From Paragordius varius (Eukaryota; Nematomorpha), in the NCBI GenBank assembly GCA_964247055.1, contig OZ176050.1, positions 310,001 to 374,000 of the forward strand: 64,000 nucleotides of DNA, in the 5' to 3' direction. The notes under the pieces were generated by a model. That model ran no database searches. It saw nothing but the letters and a program-made list of their open reading frames with translations, and had not been told where the DNA came from. Positions 23,431-35,640 of the stretch are shown here, in pieces (the first letter of the stretch is position 1; every line of letters begins with the position of its first letter). The position numbers and the translations under genes are program-made.

Positions 23431-25299
23431 CGACATCACCTGATCAAATTTGGATTTTAGGTAGCCATTTTTATTTTTAAAATCGTATAAAATAAATTTT
23501 TTAAATATTTAAAAAATTCATAAAAATTACATTTATTCTCCGATCTCGAAAATATTTGGGGTGATGATGGAACTACCATAGGGCTACCCAAAAAAAATTA
23601 TGGTGACATCACCTGATCAAATTTGGATTTTAGGTAGCCATTTTTATTTTTAAAATCGTATAAAATAAATCTTTTAAATATTTAAAAAATTCATAAAAAT
23701 TACATTTATACTCCGATCTCGAAAATATTTGGGGTGATGATGGAACTACCATAGGGCTGCCCAAAAAAAATTATGGTGACATCACCTGATCAAATTTGGA
23801 TTTTAGGTAGCCATTTTTATTTTTAAAATCGTATAAAATAAATTTTTTAAATATTTAAAAAATTCATAAAAATTACATTTATACTCCGATCTCGAAAATA
23901 TTTGGGGTGATGATGGAACTACCATAGGGCTACCCAAAAAAAATTATGGTGACATCACCTGATCAAATTTGGATTTTAGGTAGCCATTTTTATTTTTAAA
24001 ATCGTATAATATAAATTTTTTAAATATTTAAAAAATTCATAAAAATTACATTTATACTCCGATCTCGAAAATATTTGGGGTGATGATGGAACTACCATAG
24101 GGCTACCCAAAAAAAATTATGGTGACATCACCTGATCAAATTTGGATTTTAGGTAGCCATTTTTATTTTTAAAATCGTATAAAATAAATTTTTTAAATAT
24201 TTAAAAACTTCATAAAAATTACATTTATAGTCCGATCCCCAAAATATTTGGGGTGATGATGGAACTACCATAGGGCTACCCAAAAAAAATTATGACGACA
24301 TCACCTCATCAAATTTGGATTTTAGGTAGCCATTTTTATTTTTAAAATCGTATAAAATAAATTTTTTAAATATTTAAAAAATTCAAAAAAATTACATTTA
24401 TACTCCGATCTCGAAAATATTTGGAGTGATGATGGAACTACCATAGGGCTACCCAAAAAAAATTATGGCGACATCACCTGATCAAATTTGGATTTTAGGT
24501 AGCCATTTTTATTTTTAAAATCGTATAAAATAAATTTTTTAAATATTTAAAAAATTCAAAAAAATTACATTTATACTCCGATCTCGAAAATATTTGGGGT
24601 GATGATGGAACTACCATAGGGCTGCCCAAAAAAAATTATGGTGACATCACCTGATCAAATTTGGATTTTAGGTAGCCATTTTTATTTTTAAAATCGTATA
24701 AAATAAATTTTTTAAATATTTAAAAAATTCATAAAAATTACATTTATACTCCGATCTCGAAAATATTTGGGGTGATGATGGAACTACTATAGGGCTACCC
24801 AAAAAAAATTATGGCGACATCACCTGATCAAATTTGGATTTTAGGTAGCCATTTTTATTTTTAAAATCGTATAAAATAATATTTTTAAATATTTAAAAAA
24901 TTCAAAAAAATTACATTTATACTCCGATCTCGACAATATTTGGGGTGATGATGGAACTACCATAGGGCTACCCAAAAAAAATTATGGTGACATCACCTGA
25001 TCAAATTTGGATTTTAGGTAGCCATTTTTATTTTTAAAATCGTATAAAATAAATTTTTTAAATATTTAAAAACTTCATAAAAATTACATTTATACTCCGA
25101 TCTCGAAAATATTTGGGGTGATGATGGAACTACCATAGGGCTGCCCCAAAAAAATTATGGTGACATCACCTGATCAAATTTATTTTTAAAATCGTATAAA
25201 ATAAATTTTTTAAATATTTAAAAAATTCATAAAAATTACATTTATACTCCGATCTCGAAAATATTTGGGGTGATGATGGAACTACCATAGGGCTACCCC

Positions 25300-25800
25300 A
25301 AAAAAATTATGGTGACATCACCTGATCAAATTTGGATTTTAGGTAGCCATTTTTATTTTTAAAATCGTATAAAATAAATTTTTTAAATATTTAAAAAATT
25401 CATAAAAATTACATTTATACTCCGATCTCGAAAATATTTGGGGTGATGATGGAACTAACATAGGGCTACCCAAAAAAAATTATGGTGACATCACCTGATC
25501 AAATTTGGATTTTAGGTAGCCATTTTTATTTTTAAAATCGTATAAAATAAATTTTTTAAATATTTAAAAAATTCATAAAAATTACATTTATACTCCGATC
25601 TCGAAAATATTTGGGGTGATGATGGAACTACCATAGGGCTACCCAAAAAAAATTATGGTGACATCACCTGATCAAATTTGGATTTTAGGTAGCCATTTTT
25701 ATTTTTAAAATCGTATAAAATAAATTTTTTAAATATTTAAAAAATTCATAAAAATTACATTTATACTCCGATCTCGAAAATATTTGAGGTGATAATGGAA
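25300..25800. other. Boundary between type B and type A monomers inside block 2
   Basis: Left of here the last type B markers are aaaaacttcat (near 25070), the 21-bp deletion (near 25180) and ctaccccaaaa (near 25297). Right of here the first type A markers are gaggtgataatgg (25787) and aaagtccgatctc (near 25935). The intervening copies are near-consensus and could be either. In un-inverted order this is where the type A domain (at least 31.9 kb in the window) meets the type B domain (at least 31.6 kb). Confidence 0.75.
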
Positions 25801-26019
25801 CAACCTAGGGCTACCCAAAAAAAATTATGGTGACATCACCTGATCAAATTTGGATTTTAGGTAGCCATTTATATTTTTAAAATCGTATAAAATAAATTTT
25901 TTAAATATTTAAAAAATTCAAAAAAATTACATTTAAAGTCCGATCTCAAAAATATTTGGGGATATGATGGAACTACCATAGGGCTACCCAAAAAAAATTA
26001 TGGCGAGATCACCTGATTA

Positions 26020-27920
26020 AATTTGGATTTTAGGTAGCCATTTTTATTTTTAAAATCGTATAAAATAAATTTTTTAAATATTTAAAAAATTCATAAAAAT
26101 TACATTTATACTCCGATCTCGAAAATATTTGAGGTGATAATGGAACTACCATAGGGCTACCCAAAAAAAATTATGGTGACATCACCTGATCAAATTTGGA
26201 TTTTAGGTACCCATTTATATTTTTAAAATCGTATAAAATAAATTTTTTAAATATTTAAAAAATTCAAAAAAATTACATTTAAAGTCCGATCTCAAAAATA
26301 TTTGGGGATATGATGGAACTACCATAGGGCTACCCAAAAAAAATTATGGCGACATCACCTGATCAAATTTGGATTTTAGGTAGCCATTTTTATTTTTAAA
26401 ATCGTATAAAATAAATTTTTTAAATATTTAAAAAATTCAAAAAAATTACATTTAAAGTCCGATCTCAAAAATATTTGGGGATATGATGGAACTACCATAG
26501 GGCTACCCAAAAAAAATTATGGCGACATCACCTGATCAAATTTGGATTTTAGGTAGCCATTTTTATTTTTAAAATCGTATAAAATAAATTTTTTAAATAT
26601 TTAAAAAATTCAAAAAAATTACATTTAAAGTCCGATCTCAAAAATATTTGGGGTTATGATGGAACTACCATAGGGCTACCCAAAAAAAATTATGGCGACA
26701 TCACCTGATCAAATTTGGATTTTAGGTAGCCATTTTTATTTTTAAAATCGTATAAAATAAATTTTTTAAATATTTAAAAAATTCATAAAAATTACATTTA
26801 TACTCCGATCTCGAAAATATTTGGGGTGATGATGGAACTAACATAGGGCTACCCAAAAAAAATTATGGTGACATCACCTGATCAAATTTGGATTTTAGGT
26901 AGCCATTTTTATTTTTAAAATCGTATAAAATAAATTTTTTAAATATTTAAAAAATTCATAAAAATTACATTTATACTCCGATCTCGAAAATATTTGGGGT
27001 GATGATGGAACTGCCATAGGGCTACCCAAAAAAAATTATGGTGACATCACCTGATCAAATTTGGATTTTAGGTAGCCATTTTTATTTTTAAAATCGTATA
27101 AAATAAATTTTTTAAATATTTAAAAAATTCATAAAAATTACATTTATATTCCGATCCCCAAAATATTTGGGGTGATGATGGAACTACCATAGGGCTACCC
27201 AAAAAAATTATAGTGACATCACCTGATCAAATTTGGATTTTAGATAGCCATTTTTATTTTTAAAATCGTATAAAATAAATTTTTTAAATATTTAAAAAAT
27301 TCATAAAAATTACATTTATAGTCCGATCCCCAATTGGGGTGATGATGGAACTACCATAGGGCTACCCAAAAAAAATTATGGTGACATCACCTGATCAAAT
27401 TTGGATTTTAGGTAGCCATTTTTATTTTTAAAATCGTATAAAATAAATTTTTTAAATATTTAAAAAATTCAAAAAAATTACATTTAAAGTCCGATCTCAA
27501 AAATATTTGGGGATATGATGGAACTACCATAGGGCTACCCAAAAAAAATTATGGCGACATCACCTGATCAAATTTGGATTTTAGGTAGCCATTTTTATTT
27601 TTAAAATCGTATAAAATAAATTTTTTAAATATTTAAAAAATTAAAAAAAATTACATTTAAAGTCCGATCTCAAAAATATTTGGGGTTATGATGGAACTAC
27701 CATAGGGCTACCCAAAAAAAATTATGGCGACATCACCTGATCAAATTTGGATTTTAGGTAGCCATTTTTATTTTTAAAATCGTATAAAATAAATTTTTTA
27801 AATATTAAAATTCAAAAAAATTACATTTATACTCCGATCTCGACAATATTTGCGGTGATGATGGAACTACCATAGGGCTACCCAAAAAAAAATATGGTGA
27901 CATCACCTGATCAAATTTGG
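26020..27920 (-). repeat. 11-monomer tandem duplication of type A, copy 1
   Basis: Matches the directly following 27920-29820 at an offset of 1894 bp, rising to 1899 after a 5-bp deletion in this copy. Anchors: gaggtgataatgg (26131 and 28025), ggtacccatttatat, gaactgccatagg (near 27009 and 28903), tagatagcc (27241 and 29135), and tgcggtgatg (27851 and 29750). The 5-bp deletion leaves ccccaattgggg, a perfect 12-bp palindrome at 27328-27339. Confidence 0.85.
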
Positions 27921-29820
27921 ATTTTAGGTAGCCATTTTTATTTTTAAAATCGTATAAAATAAATTTTTTAAATATTTAAAAAATTCATAAAAATTACATT
28001 TATACTCCGATCTCGAAAATATTTGAGGTGATAATGGAACTACCATAGGGCTACCCAAAAAAAATTATGGTGACATCACCTGATCAAATTTGGATTTTAG
28101 GTACCCATTTATATTTTTAAAATCGTATAAAATAAATTTTTTAAATATTTAAAAAATTCAAAAAAATTACATTTAAAGTCCGATCTCAAAAATATTTGGG
28201 GATATGATGGAACTACCATAGGGCTACCCAAAAAAAATTATGGCGACATCACCTGATCAAATTTGGATTTTAGGTAGCCATTTTTATTTTTAAAATCGTA
28301 TAAAATAAATTTTTTAAATATTTAAAAAATTCAAAAAAATTACATTTAAAGTCCGATCTCAAAAATATTTGGGGATATGATGGAACTACCATAGGGCTAC
28401 CCAAAAAAAATTATGGCGACATCACCTGATCAAATTTGGATTTTAGGTAGCCATTTTTATTTTTAAAATCGTATAAAATAAATTTTTTAAATATTTAAAA
28501 AATTCAAAAAAATTACATTTAAAGTCCGATCTCAAAAATATTTGGGGTTATGATGGAACTACCATAGGGCTACCCAAAAAAAATTATGGTGACATCACCT
28601 GATCAAATTTGGATTTTAGGTAGCCATTTTTATTTTTAAAATCGTATAAAATAAATTTTTTAAATATTTAAAAAATTCATAAAAATTACATTTATACTCC
28701 GATCTCGAAAATATTTGGGGTGATGATGGAACTAACATAGGGCTACCCAAAAAAAATTATGGTGACATCACCTGATCAAATTTGGATTTTAGGTAGCCAT
28801 TTTTATTTTTAAAATCGTATAAAATAAATTTTTTAAATATTTAAAAAATTCATAAAAATTACATTTATACTCCGATCTCGAAAATATTTGGGGTGATGAT
28901 GGAACTGCCATAGGGCTACCCAAAAAAAATTATGGTGACATCACCTGATCAAATTTGGATTTTAGGTAGCCATTTTTATTTTTAAAATCGTATAAAATAA
29001 ATTTTTTAAATATTTAAAAAATTCATAAAAATTACATTTATATTCCGATCCCCAAAATATTTGGGGTGATGATGGAACTACCATAGGGCTACCCAAAAAA
29101 ATTATAGTGACATCACCTGATCAAATTTGGATTTTAGATAGCCATTTTTATTTTTAAAATCGTATAAAATAAATTTTTTAAATATTTAAAAAATTCATAA
29201 AAATTACATTTATAGTCCGATCCCCAAAATATTTGGGGTGATGATGGAACTACCATAGGGCTACCCAAAAAAAATTATGGTGACATCACCTGATCAAATT
29301 TGGATTTTAGGTAGCCATTTTTATTTTTAAAATCGTATAAAATAAATTTTTTAAATATTTAAAAAATTCAAAAAAATTACATTTAAAGTCCGATCTCAAA
29401 AATATTTGGGGATATGATGGAACTACCATAGGGCTACCCAAAAAAAATTATGGCGACATCACCTGATCAAATTTGGATTTTAGGTAGCCATTTTTATTTT
29501 TAAAATCGTATAAAATAAATTTTTTAAATATTTAAAAAATTAAAAAAAATTACATTTAAAGTCCGATCTCAAAAATATTTGGGGTTATGATGGAACTACC
29601 ATAGGGCTACCCAAAAAAAATTATGGCGACATCACCTGATCAAATTTGGATTTTAGGTAGCCATTTTTATTTTTAAAATCGTATAAAATAAATTTTTTAA
29701 ATATTAAAATTCAAAAAAATTACATTTATACTCCGATCTCGACAATATTTGCGGTGATGATGGAACTACCATAGGGCTACCCAAAAAAAAATATGGTGAC
29801 ATCACCTGATCAAATTTGGA
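27920..29820 (-). repeat. 11-monomer tandem duplication of type A, copy 2
   Basis: Second copy of 26020-27920. It keeps the full ccccaaaatatttgggg where copy 1 has the 5-bp deletion, and reads ggtgacatc near 28589 where copy 1 has ggcgacatc. Its right part overlaps the start of the 8.0-kb duplication at 29628. Confidence 0.83.
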
Positions 29821-31290
29821 TTTTAGGTAGCCATTTTTATTTTTAAAATCGTATAAAATAAATTTTTTAAATATTTAAAAAATTCATAAAAATTACATTT
29901 ATACTCCGATCTCGAAAATATTTGGGGTGATGATGGAACTACCATAGGGCTACCCAAAAAAAATTATGGTGACATCACCTGATCAAATTTGGATTTTAGG
30001 TAGCCATTTTTATTTTTAAAATCGTATAAAATAAATTTTTTAAATATTAAAAAAATTCAAAAAAACTACATTTATACTCCGATCTCGACAATATTTGGGG
30101 TGATGATGGAACTACCATAGGGCTCAGAAAAAAAATTATGGCGTCATAACCTGATCAAATTTGGATTTTAGGTAGCCATTTTTATTTTTACAATCGTATA
30201 AAATAAATTTTTTAAATATTTAAAAAATTCATAAAAATTACATTTATACTCCGATCTCGACAATATTTGGGGTGATGATGGAACTACCATAGGGCTACCC
30301 AAAAAAAAATATGGTGACATCACCTGATCAAATTTGGATTTTAGGTAGCCATTTTTATTTTTAAAATCGTATAAAATAAATTTTTTAAATATTTAAAAAA
30401 TTCATAAAAATTACATTTATACTCCGATCTCGAAAATATTTGGGGTGATGATGGAACTACCATAGGGCTACCCAAAAAAAATTATGGTGACATCACCTGA
30501 TCAAATTTGGATTTTAGGTAGCCATTTTTATTTTTAAAATCGTATAAAATAAATTTTTTAAATATTAAAAAAATTCAAAAAAACTACATTTATACTCCGA
30601 TCTCGACAATATTTGGGGTGATGATGGAACTACCATAGGGCTCAGAAAAAAAATTATGGCGACATAACCTGATCAGATTTGGATTTTAGGTAGCCATTTT
30701 TATTTTTACAATCGTATAAAATAAATTTTTTAAATATTTAAAAAATTCATAAAAATTACATTTATACTCCGATCTCGACAATATTTGGGGTGATGATGGA
30801 ACTACCATAGGGCTACCCAAAAAAAAATATGGTGACATCACCTGATCAAATTTGGATTTTAGGTAGCCATTTTTATTTTTAAAATCGTATAAAATAAATT
30901 TTTTAAATATTTAAAAAATTCATAAAAATTACATTTATACTCCGATCTCGAAAATATTTGGGGTGATGATGGAACTACCATAGGGCTACCCAAAAAAAAT
31001 TATGGTGACATCACCTGATCAAATTTGGATTTTAGGTAGCCATTTTTATTTTTAAAATCGTATAAAATAAATTTTTTAAATATTAAAAAAATTCAAAAAA
31101 ACTACATTTATACTCCGATCTCGACAATATTTGGGGTGATGATGGAACTACCATAGGGCTCAGAAAAAAAATTATGGCGACATAACCTGATCAAATTTGG
31201 ATTTTAGGTAGCCATTTTTATTTTTACAATCGTATAAAATAAATTTTTTAAATATTTAAAAAATTCATAAAAATTACATTTATACTCCGA
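29740..31290 (-). repeat. 518-bp trimer higher-order repeat, three units
   Basis: Three successive units of three monomers show a regular higher-order repeat. The ggctcagaaaa monomer recurs at 30121, 30639 and 31157, a spacing of 518 bp. Each unit also contains a monomer with aaaaaaaaatatgg and cgacaatattt, a near-consensus monomer, and one with taaatattaaaaaaattc and aaactacattt. This is the most regular higher-order structure in the window. It is repeated as a whole at about 39394-40944. Confidence 0.86.
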
Positions 31291-31959
31291 TCTCGAAAAT
31301 ATTTGGGGTGATGATGGAACTACCATAGGGCTACCCAAAAAAAATTATGGTAACATCAGCTGATCAAATTTGGATTTTAGGTAGCCATTTTTATTTTTAA
31401 AATCGTATAAAATAAATTTTTTAAATATTTAAAAAATTCATAAAAATTACATTTATACTCCGATCTCGAAAATATTTGGGGTGATGATGGAACTACCATA
31501 GGGCTACCCAAAAAAATTATAGTGACATCACCTGATCAAATTTGGATTTTAGGTAGCCATTTTTATTTTTAAAATCGTATAAAATAAATTTTTTAAATAT
31601 ATAAAAAATTCCTAAAAATTACATTTATACTCCGATCTCGAAAATATTTGGGGTGATGATGGAACTACCATAGGGCTACCCAAAAAAATTATAGTGACAT
31701 CACCTGATCAAATTTGGATTTTAGGTAGCCATTTTTATTTTTAAAATCGTATAAAATAAATTTTTTAAATATTTAAAAAATTCCTAAAAATTACATTTAT
31801 AGTCCGATCCCCAAAATATTTGGGGTGATGATGGAACTACCATAGGGCTACCCAAAAAAATTATAGTGACATCACCTGATCAAATTTGGATTTTAGGTAG
31901 CCATTTTTATTTTTAAAATCGTATAAAATAAATTTTTTAAATATTTAAAAAATTCATAG

Positions 31960-34900
31960 AAATTACATTTATACTCCGATCTCGGAAATATTTCGGGTGA
32001 TGATGGAATTACCATAGGGCTACCCAAAAAAAATTATGGTGACATCACCTGATCAAATTTAGATTTTAGGTAGCCATTTTTATTTTTAATATCGTATAAA
32101 ATAAATTTTTTCAATATTTAAAAAATTCATAAAAATTACATTTATAGTCCGATCTCGACAATATTTAGGGTGATGATGGAACTATCATAGGCCTACCTAA
32201 AAAAATTATGGCGACATCACCTGATCAAATATGGATTTTAGGTAGCCATTTTTATTTTTAAAATCGTATAAAATAAATTTTTTAAATATTTAAAAAATTC
32301 AAAAAAATTACATTTAAAGTCCGATCTCAAAAATATTTGGGGATATGATGGAACTACCATAGGGCTACCCAAAAAAAATTATGGCGACATCACCTGATCA
32401 AATTTGGATTTTAGGTAGCCATTTTTATTTTTAAAATCGTATAAAATAAATTTTTTAAATATTTAAAAAATTCAAAAAAATTACATTTAAAGTCCGATCT
32501 CAAAAATATTTGGGGTGATGATGGATACCATAGGGCTACCCAAAAAAAATTATGGTGACATCACCTGATCAAATTTGGATTTTAGGTAGCCATTTTTATT
32601 TTTAAAATCGTATAAAATAAATTTTTTAAATATTTAAAAAATTCATAAAAATTACATTTATAGTCCGATCTCGAAAATATTTGGGGTGATGATGGAACTA
32701 CCATAGGGCTACCCAAAAAAATTATAGTGACATCACCTGATCAAATTTGGATTTTAGGTAGCCATTTTTATTTTTAAAATCGTATAAAATAAATTTTTTA
32801 AATATTTAAAAAATTCCTAAAAATTACATTTATAGTCCGATCCCCAAAATATTTGGGGTGATGATGGAACTACCATAGGGCTACCCAAAAAAAATTATGG
32901 TCACATCACCTGATCAAATTTGGATTTTAGGTAGCCATTTTTATTTTTAAAATCGTATAAAATAAATTTTTTAAATATTTAAAAAATTCATAAAAATTAC
33001 ATTTATACTCCGATCTCGAAAATATTTGGGGTGATGATGGAACTACCATAGGGCTACCCAAAAAAATTATAGTGACATCACCTGATCAAATTTGGATTTT
33101 AGGTAGCCATTTTTATTTTTAAAATCGTATAAAATAAATTTTTTAAAAATTTAAAAAATTCATAAAAATTACATTTATACTCCGATCTCGGAAATATTTG
33201 GGGTGATGATGGAACTACCATAGGGCTACCCAAAAAAAATTATGGTGACATCACCTGATCAAATTTGGATTTTAGGTAGCCATTTATATTTTTAAAATCG
33301 TATAAAATAAATTTTTTAAATATTTAAAAAATTCAAAAAAATTACATTTAAAGTCCGATCTCAAAAATATTTGGGGTTATGATGGAACTACCATAGGGCT
33401 ACCCAAAAAAAATTATGGCGACATCACCTTATCAAATTTGGATTTTAGGTAGCCATTTTTATTTTTAAAATCGTATAAAATAAATTTTTTAAATATTTAA
33501 AAAATTCATAAAAATTACATTTATACTCCGATCTCGGAAATATTTCGGGTGATGATGGAATTACCATAGGGCTACCCAAAAAAAATTATGGTGACATCAC
33601 CTGATCAAATTTAGATTTTAGGTAGCCATTTTTATTTTTAATATCGTATAAAATAAATTTTTTCAATATTTAAAAAATTCATAAAAATTACATTTATAGT
33701 CCGATCTCGACAATATTTAGGGTGATGATGGAACTATCATAGGCCTACCTAAAAAAATTATGGCGACATCACCTGATCAAATATGGATTTTAGGTAGCCA
33801 TTTTTATTTTTAAAATCGTATAAAATAAATTTTTTAAATATTTAAAAAATTCATAAAAATTACATTTATAGTCCGATCTCGAAAATATTTGGGGTGATGA
33901 TGGAACTACCATAGGGCTACCCAAAAAAATTATAGTGACATCACCTGATCAAATTTGGATTTTAGGTAGCCATTTTTATTTTTAAAATCGTATAAAATAA
34001 ATTTTTTAAATATTTAAAAAATTCCTAAAAATTACATTTATAGTCCGATCCCCAAAATATTTGGGGTGATGATGGAACTACCATAGGGCTACCCAAAAAA
34101 AATTATGGTCACATCACCTGATCAAATTTGGATTTTAGGTAGCCATTTTTATTTTTAAAATCGTATAAAATAAATTTTTTAAATATTTAAAAAATTCATA
34201 AAAATTACATTTATACTCCGATCTCGAAAATATTTGGGGTGATGATGGAACTACCATAGGGCTACCCAAAAAAATTATAGTGACATCACCTGATCAAATT
34301 TGGATTTTAGGTAGCCATTTTTATTTTTAAAATCGTATAAAATAAATTTTTTAAATATTTAAAAAATTCCTAAAAATTACATTTATACTCCGATCTCGAA
34401 AATATTTGGGGTGATGATGGAACTACCATAGGGCTACCCAAAAAAATTATAGTGACATCACCTGATCAAATTTGGATTTTAGGTAGCCATTTTTATTTTT
34501 AAAATCGTATAAAATAAATTTTTTAAATATTTAAAAAATTCCTAAAAATTACATTTATAGTCCGATCCCCAAAATATTTGGGGTGATGATGGAACTACCA
34601 TAGGGCTACCCAAAAAAATTATAGTGACATCACCTGATCAAATTTGGATTTTAGGTAGCCATTTTTATTTTTAAAATCGTATAAAATAAATTTTTTAAAA
34701 ATTTAAAAAATTCATAAAAATTACATTTATACTCCGATCTCGGAAATATTTGGGGTGATGATGGAACTACCATAGGGCTACCCAAAAAAAATTATGGTGA
34801 CATCACCTGATCAAATTTGGATTTTAGGTAGCCATTTATATTTTTAAAATCGTATAAAATAAATTTTTTAAATATTTAAAAAATTCAAAAAAATTACATT

Positions 34901-35640
34901 TAAAGTCCGATCTCAAAAATATTTGGGGTTATGATGGAACTACCATAGGGCTACCCAAAAACAATTATGGCGACATCACCTTATCAAATTTGGATTTTAG
35001 GTAGCCATTTTTATTTTTAAAATCGTATAAAATAAATTTTTTAAATATTTAAAAAATTCATAAAAATTACATTTATACTCCGATCTCGGAAATATTTCGG
35101 GTGATGATGGAATTACCATAGGGCTACCCAAAAAAAATTATGGTGACATCACCTGATCAAATTTAGATTTTAGGTAGCCATTTTTATTTTTAATATCGTA
35201 TAAAATAAATTTTTTCAATATTTAAAAAATTCATAAAAATTACATTTATAGTCCGATCTCGACAATATTTAGGGTGATGATGGAACTATCATAGGCCTAC
35301 CTAAAAAAATTATGGCGACATCACCTGATCAAATATGGATTTTAGGTAGCCATTTTTATTTTTAAAATCGTATAAAATAAATTTTTTAAATATTTAAAAA
35401 ATTCAAAAAAATTACATTTAAAGTCCGATCTCAAAAATATTTGGGGATATGATGGAACTACCATAGGGCTACCCAAAAAAAATTATGGCGACATCACCTG
35501 ATCAAATTTGGATTTTAGGTAGCCATTTTTATTTTTAAAATCGTATAAAATAAATTTTTTAAATATTTAAAAAATTCAAAAAAATTACATTTAAAGTCCG
35601 ATCTCAAAAATATTTGGGGTGATGATGGATACCATAGGGC
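31960..35640 (-). repeat. 9-monomer modules with the atatcg marker, first set
   Basis: A pair of adjacent marked monomers recurs three times: cggaaatatttcggg with gaattacc, atttagatttt, taatatcg and tttttcaatattt, followed by cgacaatatttaggg, ctatcataggcctacc and caaatatgg. The atcg of the marker is at 32091, 33633 and 35195, spacings of 1542 and 1562 bp, about nine monomers each. The same pair in plus orientation is in block 1 (near 2710-2960 and 4600-4860), which ties this part of block 2 to block 1. A second set is at 41745, 43296 and 44848. Confidence 0.84.
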
